Part shown: positions 1 through 8,217 of the stretch, one piece after another | Layout of the letters: the number at the start of each line of letters is the position of its first letter | Position numbering within the stretch: the stretch's first letter is position 1 | DNA from: Unio delphinus | Lineage: Eukaryota > Mollusca > Bivalvia > Unionida > Unionidae | DNA: 64,000 bases | Assembly (NCBI GenBank): GCA_029339505.1 | Contig: JAQISU010000179.1 | Location: 15,562,001-15,626,000 of the forward strand | Direction: 5' to 3' | Notes under the pieces: generated by a model | Database searches by the model: none | What the model saw: only the letters and a program-made list of their open reading frames with translations | What the model was told of the DNA's origin: nothing | Translations under genes and position numbers: made by a program

Positions 1-1
1 A

Positions 2-637
2 TTTGAAAAAATTTATCGACGAGGTCCTCTACGCTGGCCAAATCTGTTACAAGTTGATCCTGGCAAGGAATTTCAAGGCGCTGTTTTAACAACGATGAAA
101 CATCATAATGTCGCCATCAGATGAGGACACACTGCGTTACATCGCGATCAGGCAATTGTTGAACGGTTTAATCGGACACTTGCTGAGCGGTTATTTGGAT
201 ATCAATACGCGAAAGAATTCATCCAGGATAAACGATCCCGTGAATGGGTCAAGAGATTACCAGGTGTAGTTACCGCAATCAATAATGAGATTACTAGAAC
301 AATTAACATGAAACCTGTCAACGCTATTAAAAAGAAGTATATACCCGTACAACCACAAAAAGATTTCTCTAGAAACGCTAGCGTTTCCCAACCAATTCTT
401 GGTAGTAATGTCTTTGTAAGGTACTTATACGAACCAGGAGAGCTTGAGGGTGGTAAAAAAAGAGCTACCGATCCTATTTGGAGCGTCACGACGCATAAGA
501 TATCCGGTATAACACGATCAACTGGTAGACCTCCAGTCTATAAACTGGATTCAACTGCTCCTCAGCGAGAATTTACTCGACAACAGTTACAAGTGATTCC
601 TGAGGATACTCAATTGCCACCGCGTGGTCTTAATTAG
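2..637 (+). pseudogene. Retroviral-type integrase, C-terminal part, with in-frame TGA
   Basis: One reading frame runs from the window edge to the TAG at 635-637, broken only by a TGA at 122-124. It shows the second catalytic Asp (codon 56-58, in VDPGKEF) and the catalytic Glu (codon 161-163, in AIVERFNRTLAERLF), 35 codons apart as in rve/DDE integrases. After the catalytic core comes a C-terminal chromo/SH3-like part with RATDPIW and YKLDS, as in Polinton and gypsy integrases. It would insert the element DNA into host chromosomes. The N-terminal zinc-binding part and first Asp lie left of the window. The TGA sits inside the catalytic core, so this copy is dead unless the stop is read through or is a sequence error. 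It is tail to tail with the replicase and shares its 3' end. Confidence 0.85.
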
Positions 638-3600
638 CACCTAAGGTGCTGGCACCTCTGCGTCTATTGCACTCAAGACAAGTCAGCATAACGTTATCGT
701 TGGTATGACCTACGCTACTATTCTTTCTGTCTACGGTAAATTGGCGAGGATCTTTATCCGAATACTGCCAACGCATTATACAATTGCAACTCGCGCAGTG
801 ATTATTCTGTTGTTGCTTTAGCGTAATTATTAATTCAGCATCAATGTCAAATTCTCGGTTATTTTTTTTATCCTGTTGTTTATAACCAGAGAGTTTTTTT
901 CTGATTATATCACCAGTGACATCATCGGCGCTGATAATATCGTCACTGGCATCGTCAACAACAATTCTTCGAAGTTGGTTTATTCGCCGTACTCTGGATA
1001 CTGCGAGATAAACTAAATTTGACCACTCAATGCGATTATCTACTATCCAAACAATTGTGTCTGTGATAGTTAATCCCTGTGAAGAGTGTATTGTTGCTGC
1101 GTAACCTAACGTCCATGGGGATTTATCAGCACGCAATGCATCTTCGACGACGCTGATATCAACCAGCACAATATCATTTAATACTAAATTCTGCTTTTGT
1201 TGTTGTCCAGGAATGTCAACGTCGATATTCTGCTTTCGTGTATTAGAAGGTCTATAACAGAGTGGTACTGGAAGTGTTGCAAATTTACACTTATGCAATT
1301 CAAATAATTTCATCTGAAGCACGTCTCTGACTATTTTTCTACTCGCGATTATTAAATCATTTGGTCTCCATGTTTCCCAAAAATCATTCATGGGAGTTTC
1401 TGAGATTATTTCACGCGCTATTTCACATTGGATTTTATCCGGTTGTAATCTAATTAGCGCTTTGAATTCTCGTAATTGTTCATCAAGTGATCTATGGTCG
1501 GTATTAATCTCTTCATAATAATCTACAAATCCCTTTAGCCATTCATGTGGAGATCCACCAACAATTGGCTGTGGTTGGCCGTGATCCCCGCACATGACGA
1601 CTTTTGTATTTTTCAATAACAACCATTCAAGAAATATCTGTAATACTGTCAACGATACTGTGCATATTTCATCCCAAATTATGATTTCAGGAATGAATTT
1701 ATCGCCCATTCGATCAGGAGTCCATGTATCGCCTTTCCATCGAAAGAAGCTGTGATAAGTACAGGCTTTTACTCCCCGCGCTATCATCTCTCTGGCGAGT
1801 CTGTGAGTTGGTGTTAGCACAATCATGGTTGACCGACGAAATAATTCAATTGCACGAGTTGTCTTTCCTGATCCACCACAGCCGTTTAAATAAACTGTCT
1901 TGTATCTACATACGGGATCAGATACGGGTGGTGCATTAGATAATTCTGATTGAGTCTCTGAGAGATTATGGTTGCTTTTCAAGTATTTATCGTCGATGGC
2001 AACGTCTGCGGATTCACAATACTCATGTAGTTTTTCCTTTTTAAATCGCCAACGCCCCCACGCTTCCTCGGGATCTGTGAATACCGCTACATCTGATTTG
2101 TATTTGTTGTGGATATACATCGAATCAGTAGCTACTCTAACCGCGGTATTAGGAAATCTATTTATCATCGAAAATAGATTAATAGAAGCATACGCTAGCA
2201 TAGAACTTCTCAAATGTGTGTACTGACAACTATATCCATCACAGTAGGTAACAACCGTACCTAATTTCTCACCATTGGATAGAAAAGCATCCCTACGGGT
2301 TACAAGTTTTCCCTGTTTCGTTAAATCCGCTACAATAAAATCGTATTCAGCGACGTCTATGATCAACCTCGAAGAGTATTTTGCATTGTCAAATCTTCCA
2401 CCATGAGTGAATTTACCAATTATTTTTCGTCCGAAATCTTTGGCTTCTTTGTTTTTAATTTCAAATAACTGCTTAGATAGTTTCATGATTTCTTCCTCGC
2501 TAAAATTAGAAAACTGTTTTCGTATTTCATCAATTATACGATCTATATCAGGTTTTGGTAACCAAACATCCTTCTGCGCGTGATAGCATATAATCGCTTC
2601 ACTGACAATTAACGATATTAGCATACCACAATCGATCATATATCTCAATAGCACTATTGGCGTCCAGTGTTTTTCAGACATATGTCTACCAAGCCAAACA
2701 TAACTACACGGATGTAACCCTGCAGCGAGTTCAAATGATATCACACGAGCGAACCCGGTTAAATCAAAATCAGGCAAACGACCATTAATCGCAACACGAG
2801 TCATTTCATGTGTGGGATGTCCAAATCGTTTAAAATACTCAGAGCATTCTCCATACCCGAGAAAACTTCCAGGATAACACGCAGCTATATCAATTGAAAT
2901 CATACCATCACGTGAGTATTTCGTATTCCACAATCCTCCATGACCTAATTCGACGCAACTCAATTTGACATCCTCGAGAAAATCCCTTCGTGTTGGACGC
3001 CATGAGTTCTTTTCTCTTGCGAAGTGAGCTACCACTGATGTAATTGTAAAACTATCCGTGAGTAGTTTTTCATGGAAACTCTCCGGTGAAAATTCATTAG
3101 CGATTTTTCTCATTCTGTTATCTAGTTCTTCAACGCGATATAATTCTCCATTTGGTCTTACAAACTGATCAAATCCTGATTCGGAATCTTCAGCGCTGCG
3201 AAGTAACCACACTGACACGGGATCATCTTTACACAACGTAACAATAGCATCAAATAATTTCTCTTCATAGAACACATCCTTGAGAAATTCCCCGGGGATA
3301 TATCTCACGATTCGTTCTCGTGGAAATATATTTACCGCAGGTGTCCACGCGTGTTTGTTATGATCAATAATTTCAATTGGAGCTCCTCGCAATTGATATT
3401 TCGGTTCGTATAATACTTCTCCGGTTATCGTTGCTACCAATATTGGAAATTTTAATGATGCTTCTAATTTAGCTATATCAGAAATCTTTGCCCCGCGCTG
3501 TTTCACTGTCAGTTCCCATTCGGTTATTTTTTTTCGTCGTTGTTCAGTTAGTTTATTCCCCCGGGATGCATTTGTGAAGTGTTCCATTAACCGTGTTGCT

Positions 3601-4133
3601 ATACAATTCAACGTTGAATCACCTTGTGATTTCGACGATGAAAACATTGGAGCTAGTTTTGCAATACTTGGCTTATCATTTAGTGGATATATTCCGTAAA
3701 CAACTACTGTTACAGGGTAACAGTTCGCGTAGTATGGTTTGTCAATTTCAGTTAGAATTCCTGGTTTGGAATCTCTACTCACAATAACAGTTTTTTTATC
3801 CTTGAGGATTGGTTCAAATTTATCTCTGATAACCCATTCACCTTGGTCTTCGATAACGAATTTTATTCTGAAAAAGTACCTCCTTGGAAATCCCTTGGAT
3901 TTCCTGCCAAGGTGTGAAAGCATCTCAGTTGCTCTTGTGTCGTTCATGGTAGCATCGATTATGGGTACATTGACATCATCATTGGTAATTCGAAATGTCG
4001 ACCACGCATGAGATGCTCCATCGCGCTTAAACTCATTAAAACAGTCACTGATTTTACTCAATATGGTTTTGTCATCTATTAGACTTTTTGGTTTATCAGA
4101 GAATTTATCGAGATTAAATCTAGCATTTTCCAA
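630..4133 (-). CDS. Fused replicase: PolB-like polymerase + SF1 helicase + HNH module
   Basis: An uninterrupted frame of about 1167 codons. Residues about 405-690 resemble protein-primed/viral PolB: motif A-like SIDIAACYPG near 414, a motif B-like FGRKIIGKFTHGG, and motif C-like RVATDSMYI near 668. An SF1 helicase follows: Walker A GCGGSGKTT near 751, Walker B IIIWDEIC, motif III VVMCGDHGQPQP, and C-terminal motifs ATIHSSQGLT and YLAVSRVRR. The last 55 residues form an HNH-like zinc module (CASC, then FTVDRKN, then LTCLECNRRRG). It would replicate the element DNA. The start is unresolved: no in-frame ATG precedes codon 63 (near 3947), yet the frame is open up to about 4178, so either a non-ATG start, a small indel or a missing exon is possible. 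Known Polinton polymerases usually stand alone; I recall similarly fused proteins in Glomeromycotina genomes but could not check. Confidence 0.85.
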   Translation of the reverse strand: MENARFNLDKFSDKPKSLIDDKTILSKISDCFNEFKRDGASHAWSTFRITNDDVNVPIIDATMNDTRATEMLSHLGRKSKGFPRRYFFRIKFVIEDQGEWVIRDKFEPILKDKKTVIVSRDSKPGILTEIDKPYYANCYPVTVVVYGIYPLNDKPSIAKLAPMFSSSKSQGDSTLNCIATRLMEHFTNASRGNKLTEQRRKKITEWELTVKQRGAKISDIAKLEASLKFPILVATITGEVLYEPKYQLRGAPIEIIDHNKHAWTPAVNIFPRERIVRYIPGEFLKDVFYEEKLFDAIVTLCKDDPVSVWLLRSAEDSESGFDQFVRPNGELYRVEELDNRMRKIANEFSPESFHEKLLTDSFTITSVVAHFAREKNSWRPTRRDFLEDVKLSCVELGHGGLWNTKYSRDGMISIDIAACYPGSFLGYGECSEYFKRFGHPTHEMTRVAINGRLPDFDLTGFARVISFELAAGLHPCSYVWLGRHMSEKHWTPIVLLRYMIDCGMLISLIVSEAIICYHAQKDVWLPKPDIDRIIDEIRKQFSNFSEEEIMKLSKQLFEIKNKEAKDFGRKIIGKFTHGGRFDNAKYSSRLIIDVAEYDFIVADLTKQGKLVTRRDAFLSNGEKLGTVVTYCDGYSCQYTHLRSSMLAYASINLFSMINRFPNTAVRVATDSMYIHNKYKSDVAVFTDPEEAWGRWRFKKEKLHEYCESADVAIDDKYLKSNHNLSETQSELSNAPPVSDPVCRYKTVYLNGCGGSGKTTRAIELFRRSTMIVLTPTHRLAREMIARGVKACTYHSFFRWKGDTWTPDRMGDKFIPEIIIWDEICTVSLTVLQIFLEWLLLKNTKVVMCGDHGQPQPIVGGSPHEWLKGFVDYYEEINTDHRSLDEQLREFKALIRLQPDKIQCEIAREIISETPMNDFWETWRPNDLIIASRKIVRDVLQMKLFELHKCKFATLPVPLCYRPSNTRKQNIDVDIPGQQQKQNLVLNDIVLVDISVVEDALRADKSPWTLGYAATIHSSQGLTITDTIVWIVDNRIEWSNLVYLAVSRVRRINQLRRIVVDDASDDIISADDVTGDIIRKKLSGYKQQDKKNNREFDIDAELIITLKQQQNNHCASCNCIMRWQYSDKDPRQFTVDRKNSSVGHTNDNVMLTCLECNRRRGASTLGAN
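636..650. terminator. Perfect palindrome at the convergent integrase/replicase 3' ends
   Basis: AGCACCT-A-AGGTGCT is a perfect 7-bp inverted repeat with a 1-nt centre. It overlaps the ends of two convergent genes. It could fold as an RNA hairpin in either transcript and act as a shared 3'-end signal, which is an inference. Confidence 0.45.
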
Positions 4134-4211
4134 GGCGTAATTTTCGATAATCTCTTGAACTCCTTCAAATTATAATTAAAACAAGTATTTAAATAAAAAG
4201 TTTTTTATATA
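4134..4211. promoter_or_regulatory. Divergent promoter region between replicase and zinc-finger gene
   Basis: A 78-bp AT-rich gap separates the two divergent genes. TTTTTTATATA lies directly against the ATG at 4212. The same TATATAAT-type string precedes the starts at 5938, 8218 and, shortened, 9697, so it is a candidate core promoter. This rests on the sequence pattern only. Confidence 0.4.
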
Positions 4212-4553
4212 ATGAATCATTGTAAATGGCTTATGATTGGATCAAAGACTCCGTGTAACAAATCATGCAGAAATGAATTTTGTGGGTATCATATGCAAAG
4301 TGTGAGAAACGGTTCAAAGGGCCCTCTTCCGTGCCTGTATTGCGGGGTAGGTGTTAGAGGCAAATCGCAGTTATGCATTAGTTGCGGGGGTAAGCGTTAT
4401 AGAGAGTTGAAGCGTTATTATGACAAGCGAAGAATAAAAAATCCTGACGACATCAGTGACGTTGCCAACGGCAAAATCATAAAAACTGCTCAGGACTACA
4501 TAGGCAGATTTGCCAATGTTATATCTCAGCCAATTAACGAATTAGACAAATAG
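4212..4553 (+). CDS. Small Cys-rich zinc-finger protein, unknown function
   Basis: 113 codons. The N-terminal third has a Cys/His set in CKW, TPCNKSC and EFCGYH. Residues about 38-58 form a zinc-ribbon-like set, LPCLYCGVGV then LCISCGG, followed by the basic stretch KRYRELKRYYDKRRIK. The spacing suggests two zinc sites with a nucleic-acid-binding tail. It is the first gene of the plus-strand series, divergent from the replicase and just ahead of the HNH gene, so an early or regulatory role is plausible but unproven. The start at 4212 is chosen because it is the first ATG and lies right after the AT-rich promoter-like string. I do not recognise a named family. Confidence 0.7.
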   Translation: MNHCKWLMIGSKTPCNKSCRNEFCGYHMQSVRNGSKGPLPCLYCGVGVRGKSQLCISCGGKRYRELKRYYDKRRIKNPDDISDVANGKIIKTAQDYIGRFANVISQPINELDK

Positions 4554-4571
4554 AAGTGTATTAGTATACAA

Positions 4572-5060
4572 ATGAACCAAGAATTTCAAAGACATCCCGT
4601 TATTGAAAATTACGAAGCTTCTCGTGATGGTATTGTCAGACACTGTAGACTCAAGAAATCTGTTGGGTGGGATAATAATATGGGATATTTGATTTTTACT
4701 ACTGGAGGGAAGAAGAAGTATCTTAATCACCGTTTCGTTTATGAAGTGTTTAATGGATTGATCAAGGATGGTTTTGTTATTGATCACATTGATTCCGATC
4801 CTAAGAATAACAAATTGAACAACCTTCAAGCTATTTCACAACGTGAAAACACAAAACGAGGCGGGACTGGAAAATACTCGAAAAATGCTAGACGGATAAT
4901 GTCAATTAATACTGACAACGAGGAAATATTTCAGTCAATAGCCGCAGCTGGTAGATATTTCGATATTTGCACCTCTTCTGTACGATTTGTTGCAGAGGGG
5001 ATTTATAATACCGCTTTTTCAAAACGTTTTAAAAATAATATTCAATTTGTTTATGTATAA
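4572..5060 (+). CDS. HNH homing-type endonuclease (NUMOD4-HNH-NUMOD1 layout)
   Basis: 162 codons. The N-terminal HPVIENYEASRDGIVRH is a NUMOD4-like start, in which a sequence ending in Y-E-A-S precedes G-x-V. The HNH core reads LNHRFVYEVFNG, VIDHIDSDPKNNKLNNLQ, then SQRENTKR, with His/Asn at the expected sites. The C-terminal part (SIAAAGRYFDICTSSVRFV) looks like a NUMOD1 helix-turn-helix DNA-binding segment. Such enzymes are free-standing homing endonucleases of phages and large DNA viruses that nick or cut DNA at specific sites. The gene is intact. It is separated from the zinc-finger gene by 18 nt, so co-expression is likely. The stop codon overlaps a 7-bp hairpin. Confidence 0.85.
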   Translation: MNQEFQRHPVIENYEASRDGIVRHCRLKKSVGWDNNMGYLIFTTGGKKKYLNHRFVYEVFNGLIKDGFVIDHIDSDPKNNKLNNLQAISQRENTKRGGTGKYSKNARRIMSINTDNEEIFQSIAAAGRYFDICTSSVRFVAEGIYNTAFSKRFKNNIQFVYV

Positions 5061-5075
5061 ATTGCTTTGCAATTT
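5059..5075 (+). terminator. 3' hairpin after the HNH gene
   Basis: AAATTGC-TTT-GCAATTT is a perfect 7-bp stem with a 3-nt loop, overlapping the TAA stop. A near copy with a one-base bulge follows the gene ending at 8086. Confidence 0.45.
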
Positions 5076-5426
5076 CACGGGGAATAACTCCGTTAGGTAA
5101 CGCGCGTGCGACAAATCACCAATGACAGAGTTACGGATCTTAAACACAGTCATTGATTTTGATTGGTTAGTTTCGCTATTATGAATCTGAACAACACACA
5201 ATCAATTTTGTCTTTTTTTCAAGTATTAACAGAACTGTTTTATAACCACGTCGTATTTAAACATTTTTTTTAGTGTCTGTTTCAAGTATTATGCGTGTTT
5301 TCAACGTTATCAGTGATCGCTAATAAACAAAACAAACAATTACAAGCACTACACCTCTTTATGTCACTTCGTTGTAATGAGTAGTTATATACAAATCCGT
5401 CCTTGTTATAATTGGGCTTAGCCGAA

Positions 5427-5526
5427 ATTCAAGTACAAAAGCAAACCACACCGTCACACGTGGTATGAACGTTATTATTGACATTCAAACCAGGTTTCGA
5501 TTTCAGGTTTGCTTTTGTACTTGAAT
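5427..5526. repeat. 21-bp perfect inverted repeat, 58-nt spacer
   Basis: The bases at 5427-5447 are the exact reverse complement of those at 5506-5526 (core TTCAAGTACAAAAGCAAAC). They would form a long stem-loop. A stem followed by iterons is typical of replication origins in small DNA elements. That role here is inferred. Confidence 0.8.
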
Positions 5527-5547
5527 GTAGAAATAGCCCGCGTCATC

Positions 5548-5687
5548 CATTGTCATTGAAATCAATTCACATTCACCTATAATCTATTGTTGTACCGTCG
5601 TCATTGTCATTGAAATCAATTCATTGTATATACCATTGTCATTGAAATCAATTCATTGTATATACCATTGTCATTGAAATCAATTCA
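5548..5687 (+). repeat. Four 22-bp direct repeats (iterons)
   Basis: The same 22-bp core, beginning CATTGTCATTGAAATC, lies at 5548-5569, 5602-5623, 5634-5655 and 5666-5687. The last three are spaced exactly 32 bp apart, about three helical turns. The regular spacing suggests a protein-binding array. Confidence 0.85.
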
Positions 5688-5883
5688 TTCATTGTGTCAC
5701 CTATAATCTATTGTTATCTGTTTGTCGGTTGTAACCGTTGAGCGCGCTGCTTGATGTAAAACACCAAGGGGGTTCAAAACGGTGATGTGTAATTGTACCG
5801 TCGTCAATCACCTATAATCGCATTAAGCTTCTGGGCTGCTAAAGATGATCAACACCTTAGCGTGTCCAGAATTCATTTTGTGA

Positions 5884-5901
5884 AAAATTCTAAAGAATTT
5901 T
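5884..5901. terminator. 7-bp hairpin AAAATTC-TAAA-GAATTTT
   Basis: A perfect stem with a 4-nt loop. The same stem sequence recurs at 10644-10660, and six-base versions occur at 9638 and 13724. It lies upstream of the gene at 5938, so it may end a transcript from the left. Confidence 0.4.
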
Positions 5902-5937
5902 CATTCAAGCAATTCAACAAATATATTTTTATATAAT

Positions 5938-6297
5938 ATGAATCTTGAAAATCTCAAATTGATTATTATTGAAATCAACAAGCTTAAAGATCAAAATGTT
6001 AAACTATGTTCAGGGTTAGATTGTGATCAAATTATGACCGATTTCGAAGACATACAATTTGTAGAACAGACCGGAAAATACGTCCTTGCTAAGAAATATT
6101 TTTTAACTAAGCGGATACAAAAACTTATACGTGAAAGTTTAGTCAATACTGAAGACGTTAATGTGTTTGTACCATTATGTAGCATCGTTGAACGTGTACG
6201 TAAGCAATTAGGCTCTGAATATGAAAGCAGGAAGCTTATTAATTATAAGGCGAGACAATTAAAAATGTTAATGGAGCAAGATGAGCCCAACGCGTAG
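5938..6297 (+). CDS. Hypothetical protein, 119 aa
   Basis: The ATG at 5938 follows TTTTTATATAATAT, the promoter-like string seen before other genes here. The protein is mostly charged and predicted helical (KLIIIEINKLKDQN, then RIQKLIRESL, then IVERVRKQLG). It has two cysteines near residues 24 and 29 and no membrane segment. I recognise no domain. It lies between the repeat-rich control block and the structural genes. A DNA-binding or regulatory role is possible, but nothing visible proves it. Confidence 0.6.
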   Translation: MNLENLKLIIIEINKLKDQNVKLCSGLDCDQIMTDFEDIQFVEQTGKYVLAKKYFLTKRIQKLIRESLVNTEDVNVFVPLCSIVERVRKQLGSEYESRKLINYKARQLKMLMEQDEPNA

Positions 6298-6420
6298 AGA
6301 GCCTCCTTTGTTTAATCACTACCCAACAACGAGGAAGTAAAATTGTGTGTGTGACCCAGTACAAGGGGGGAAGTATAACAAGTTAGTGTACAATTTAGTG
6401 ATTTCTTTTTTTACTTGGTG

Positions 6421-7572
6421 ATGGAAAGGATTTCACAATTTGACAATAGTGATACTCTTTCAATAATGGTAGGACAATCATTGACCACACGGAACACAAA
6501 AGAACGACTTAGCTCTCTTAATAAAATATTACCCCTTCGTGATCGTATACGTGAAAAACTTCAACAGCGGCAATTACTTCAGACTGATTTTTCTGATGAT
6601 ACACAACAGCTGTTTAAGCCAATTGTTGCTGCAACTGAGGATGTGAAAACAGCTACTGAACGAGCTATATACGGTGATATCCCTAAGGAGGGTACTAGAA
6701 CAGAGGGGCCTCTTCTCCCTGTGTTAGAGAAAATAGCAAAACGAACTAAACAAACAAAAAAATCTTTAAAAACACTTCCTGGTGATATAATAACTACTGC
6801 AAGACGACAAGAAGAACAACAACGTGAACTTCAGGAAGAAATTGAACGATTAGGTGATGTTGATATTCCCTCACCACCGCCTGAACCACTTGAAGAATTT
6901 CAAGAAGAAACGGGAGCTGTTTCAAAGGGGGATTATTCTCCTGAAAATATATTTACAGTTGATGCGTTAAATACAATCAGAAATATCCAAACAAACTCTG
7001 AATTAGCTAAATTTACCAAAGACAACGTTAAAAAACCGAAGAGAGATAAGTATTTAAAAGACGAAACGGCTAAAGATTTTATAAAAGGTGAAACCCTTTG
7101 GGCAAATAAGGTGTTTTTAGCAAACCGCCAGAAAAATAAAATCACAAGAGAAATAAGTCGTGATTATGACCAATTTCTAGCTATGGTAAAGGGAGTCACA
7201 TTAGCACCACCAGTATACACAGCAGACCCAACCCCTGATGAAATACAAATAATGGCAGAGGCTGATTCTAAGAAGGGTGCAACTGGTATCACTAAAAAAT
7301 CCAAAGAATTTTCAAAAACAGGCAGTGGTTTAGTTGGAAACTCTAGTGTAACATGTCCTGGCAATATTCTCGGTGATATAGCACGATTAGAAATACTTGT
7401 AGGAGGAAAACGAGCCGGGAATAACTCACCAGAAATAATCAATGAAGCTGCTGATATCTGTAGGCGGTTATTTCAAGGTGGTATCATGGATATTGCAACA
7501 TATCGAGATTTCATTGAAGAGTTAGTAGAGAAAAATCCTTTGGATTTTCATCACGGTTATCATAGCGATTAG
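6421..7572 (+). CDS. Conserved-type Polinton protein of unknown role, 384 aa
   Basis: The first ATG of this frame is at 6421. The N-terminal 110 residues are charged and helical. A proline-rich hinge (PSPPPEPLEEF) follows near residue 150, then a basic middle part rich in Lys and a C-terminal domain with GGKRAGNNSPEI and GGIMDIATYRDF. I recall a similar C-terminal AGNNS...G.I...Y signature in proteins of cnidarian and mollusc Polintons, of unknown function; this is from memory and unchecked. It precedes the capsid genes, so a virion or assembly role is a reasonable guess. Confidence 0.65.
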   Translation: MERISQFDNSDTLSIMVGQSLTTRNTKERLSSLNKILPLRDRIREKLQQRQLLQTDFSDDTQQLFKPIVAATEDVKTATERAIYGDIPKEGTRTEGPLLPVLEKIAKRTKQTKKSLKTLPGDIITTARRQEEQQRELQEEIERLGDVDIPSPPPEPLEEFQEETGAVSKGDYSPENIFTVDALNTIRNIQTNSELAKFTKDNVKKPKRDKYLKDETAKDFIKGETLWANKVFLANRQKNKITREISRDYDQFLAMVKGVTLAPPVYTADPTPDEIQIMAEADSKKGATGITKKSKEFSKTGSGLVGNSSVTCPGNILGDIARLEILVGGKRAGNNSPEIINEAADICRRLFQGGIMDIATYRDFIEELVEKNPLDFHHGYHSD

Positions 7573-7594
7573 ATAAATATCAATTAAATAGAGA

Positions 7595-8086
7595 ATGATC
7601 ATACACTACAACCATGATAAACCAACTAACGTCTACGTGGTAAACTCACGATTGCCAAAATACCGAGCATACTATGGAGATGGTCTCGGTAATACTATAA
7701 TGGGATTATTTTCAAGAATGGCTCCAAAAGTGGCTCCGCTAGTAAAACAATTATCGATGAAAGCAATTGATGTTATCAGGGATAAGGGTATTAGCGCTGT
7801 TGGTGATCTTGCCACAAAGGCGTTTTCAGCCGCTAAGGATAAACTAACAGCGCTAGTTCGACGTGGAAAATCTTCTAGATTTTCAAGGAAACCATTGCCG
7901 TTGCCATCTACTGAGGTTATGCCTGCGCGGGTTAGTAAAATAATAAATAGAGCAGTAGATGAAAAACTACAGTCATTGATTTCATCATCGTTGACTAATG
8001 CCCAGGATAACATAACAGCAAATATGATAGCGGGAAGTGGTCTTGGAAATTCAAAGAATTTCTACAAACGTCGAAGACGTCGGTGA
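7595..8086 (+). CDS. Basic, glycine-rich virion-like protein with possible protease sites
   Basis: 163 codons. The N-terminal part ends in YYGDGLGN (residues 26-33). An amphipathic region follows (LFSRMAPKVAPLVKQL), then basic stretches, and the C-terminus carries IAGSGLGN (145-152) and a terminal KRRRRR. IAGS-G fits the adenovirus protease consensus (M/I/L)xGx-G. The two GxGLGN sites could mark processing by the protease encoded at 10205. The layout recalls adenoviral pVI or core proteins: an amphipathic N-terminus after a cleavage site and a basic, DNA-binding C-terminus. That comparison is an inference. It lies directly before the major capsid gene. Confidence 0.65.
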   Translation: MIIHYNHDKPTNVYVVNSRLPKYRAYYGDGLGNTIMGLFSRMAPKVAPLVKQLSMKAIDVIRDKGISAVGDLATKAFSAAKDKLTALVRRGKSSRFSRKPLPLPSTEVMPARVSKIINRAVDEKLQSLISSSLTNAQDNITANMIAGSGLGNSKNFYKRRRRR

Positions 8087-8217
8087 AATTGCTTTGCAAA
8101 TTATTATAAAAAAATAATTATTATAATAAATAAAAAATCTTTGAAATTAAAAATCGAGGATTTCCAAGCAATTTACATTTTCACCTCCAATTTAGACTAA
8201 CGGGTATATAATAAAAA
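8087..8217 (+). promoter_or_regulatory. 3' hairpin of upstream gene and TATA-like start of the capsid gene
   Basis: AATTGC-TTT-GCAAATT (bulged hairpin) follows the stop at 8084-8086. A very AT-rich spacer ends in GGGTATATAATAAAAA directly before the ATG at 8218. Confidence 0.4.

Larger units (their letters stand above)
5076..5880. other. Non-coding block, candidate replication origin or control region
   Basis: No convincing gene lies in these 805 bases. They contain a 21-bp perfect inverted repeat, four 22-bp iterons, three copies of CACCTATAATC and two of GTACCGTCGTCA. This is the longest gap in the element and its most repeat-dense stretch. Confidence 0.55.

Noticed and set aside
202..489. 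95-codon minus-strand frame with a hydrophobic segment
   Set aside because: It is the antisense of the integrase frame.
4542..4829. 95-codon minus-strand frame
   Set aside because: Antisense of the HNH endonuclease gene, with no domain of its own.
5548..5687. CRISPR array
   Set aside because: Four repeats have spacers of 10 and 32 nt, low-complexity content and no cas genes, and the host is an animal.
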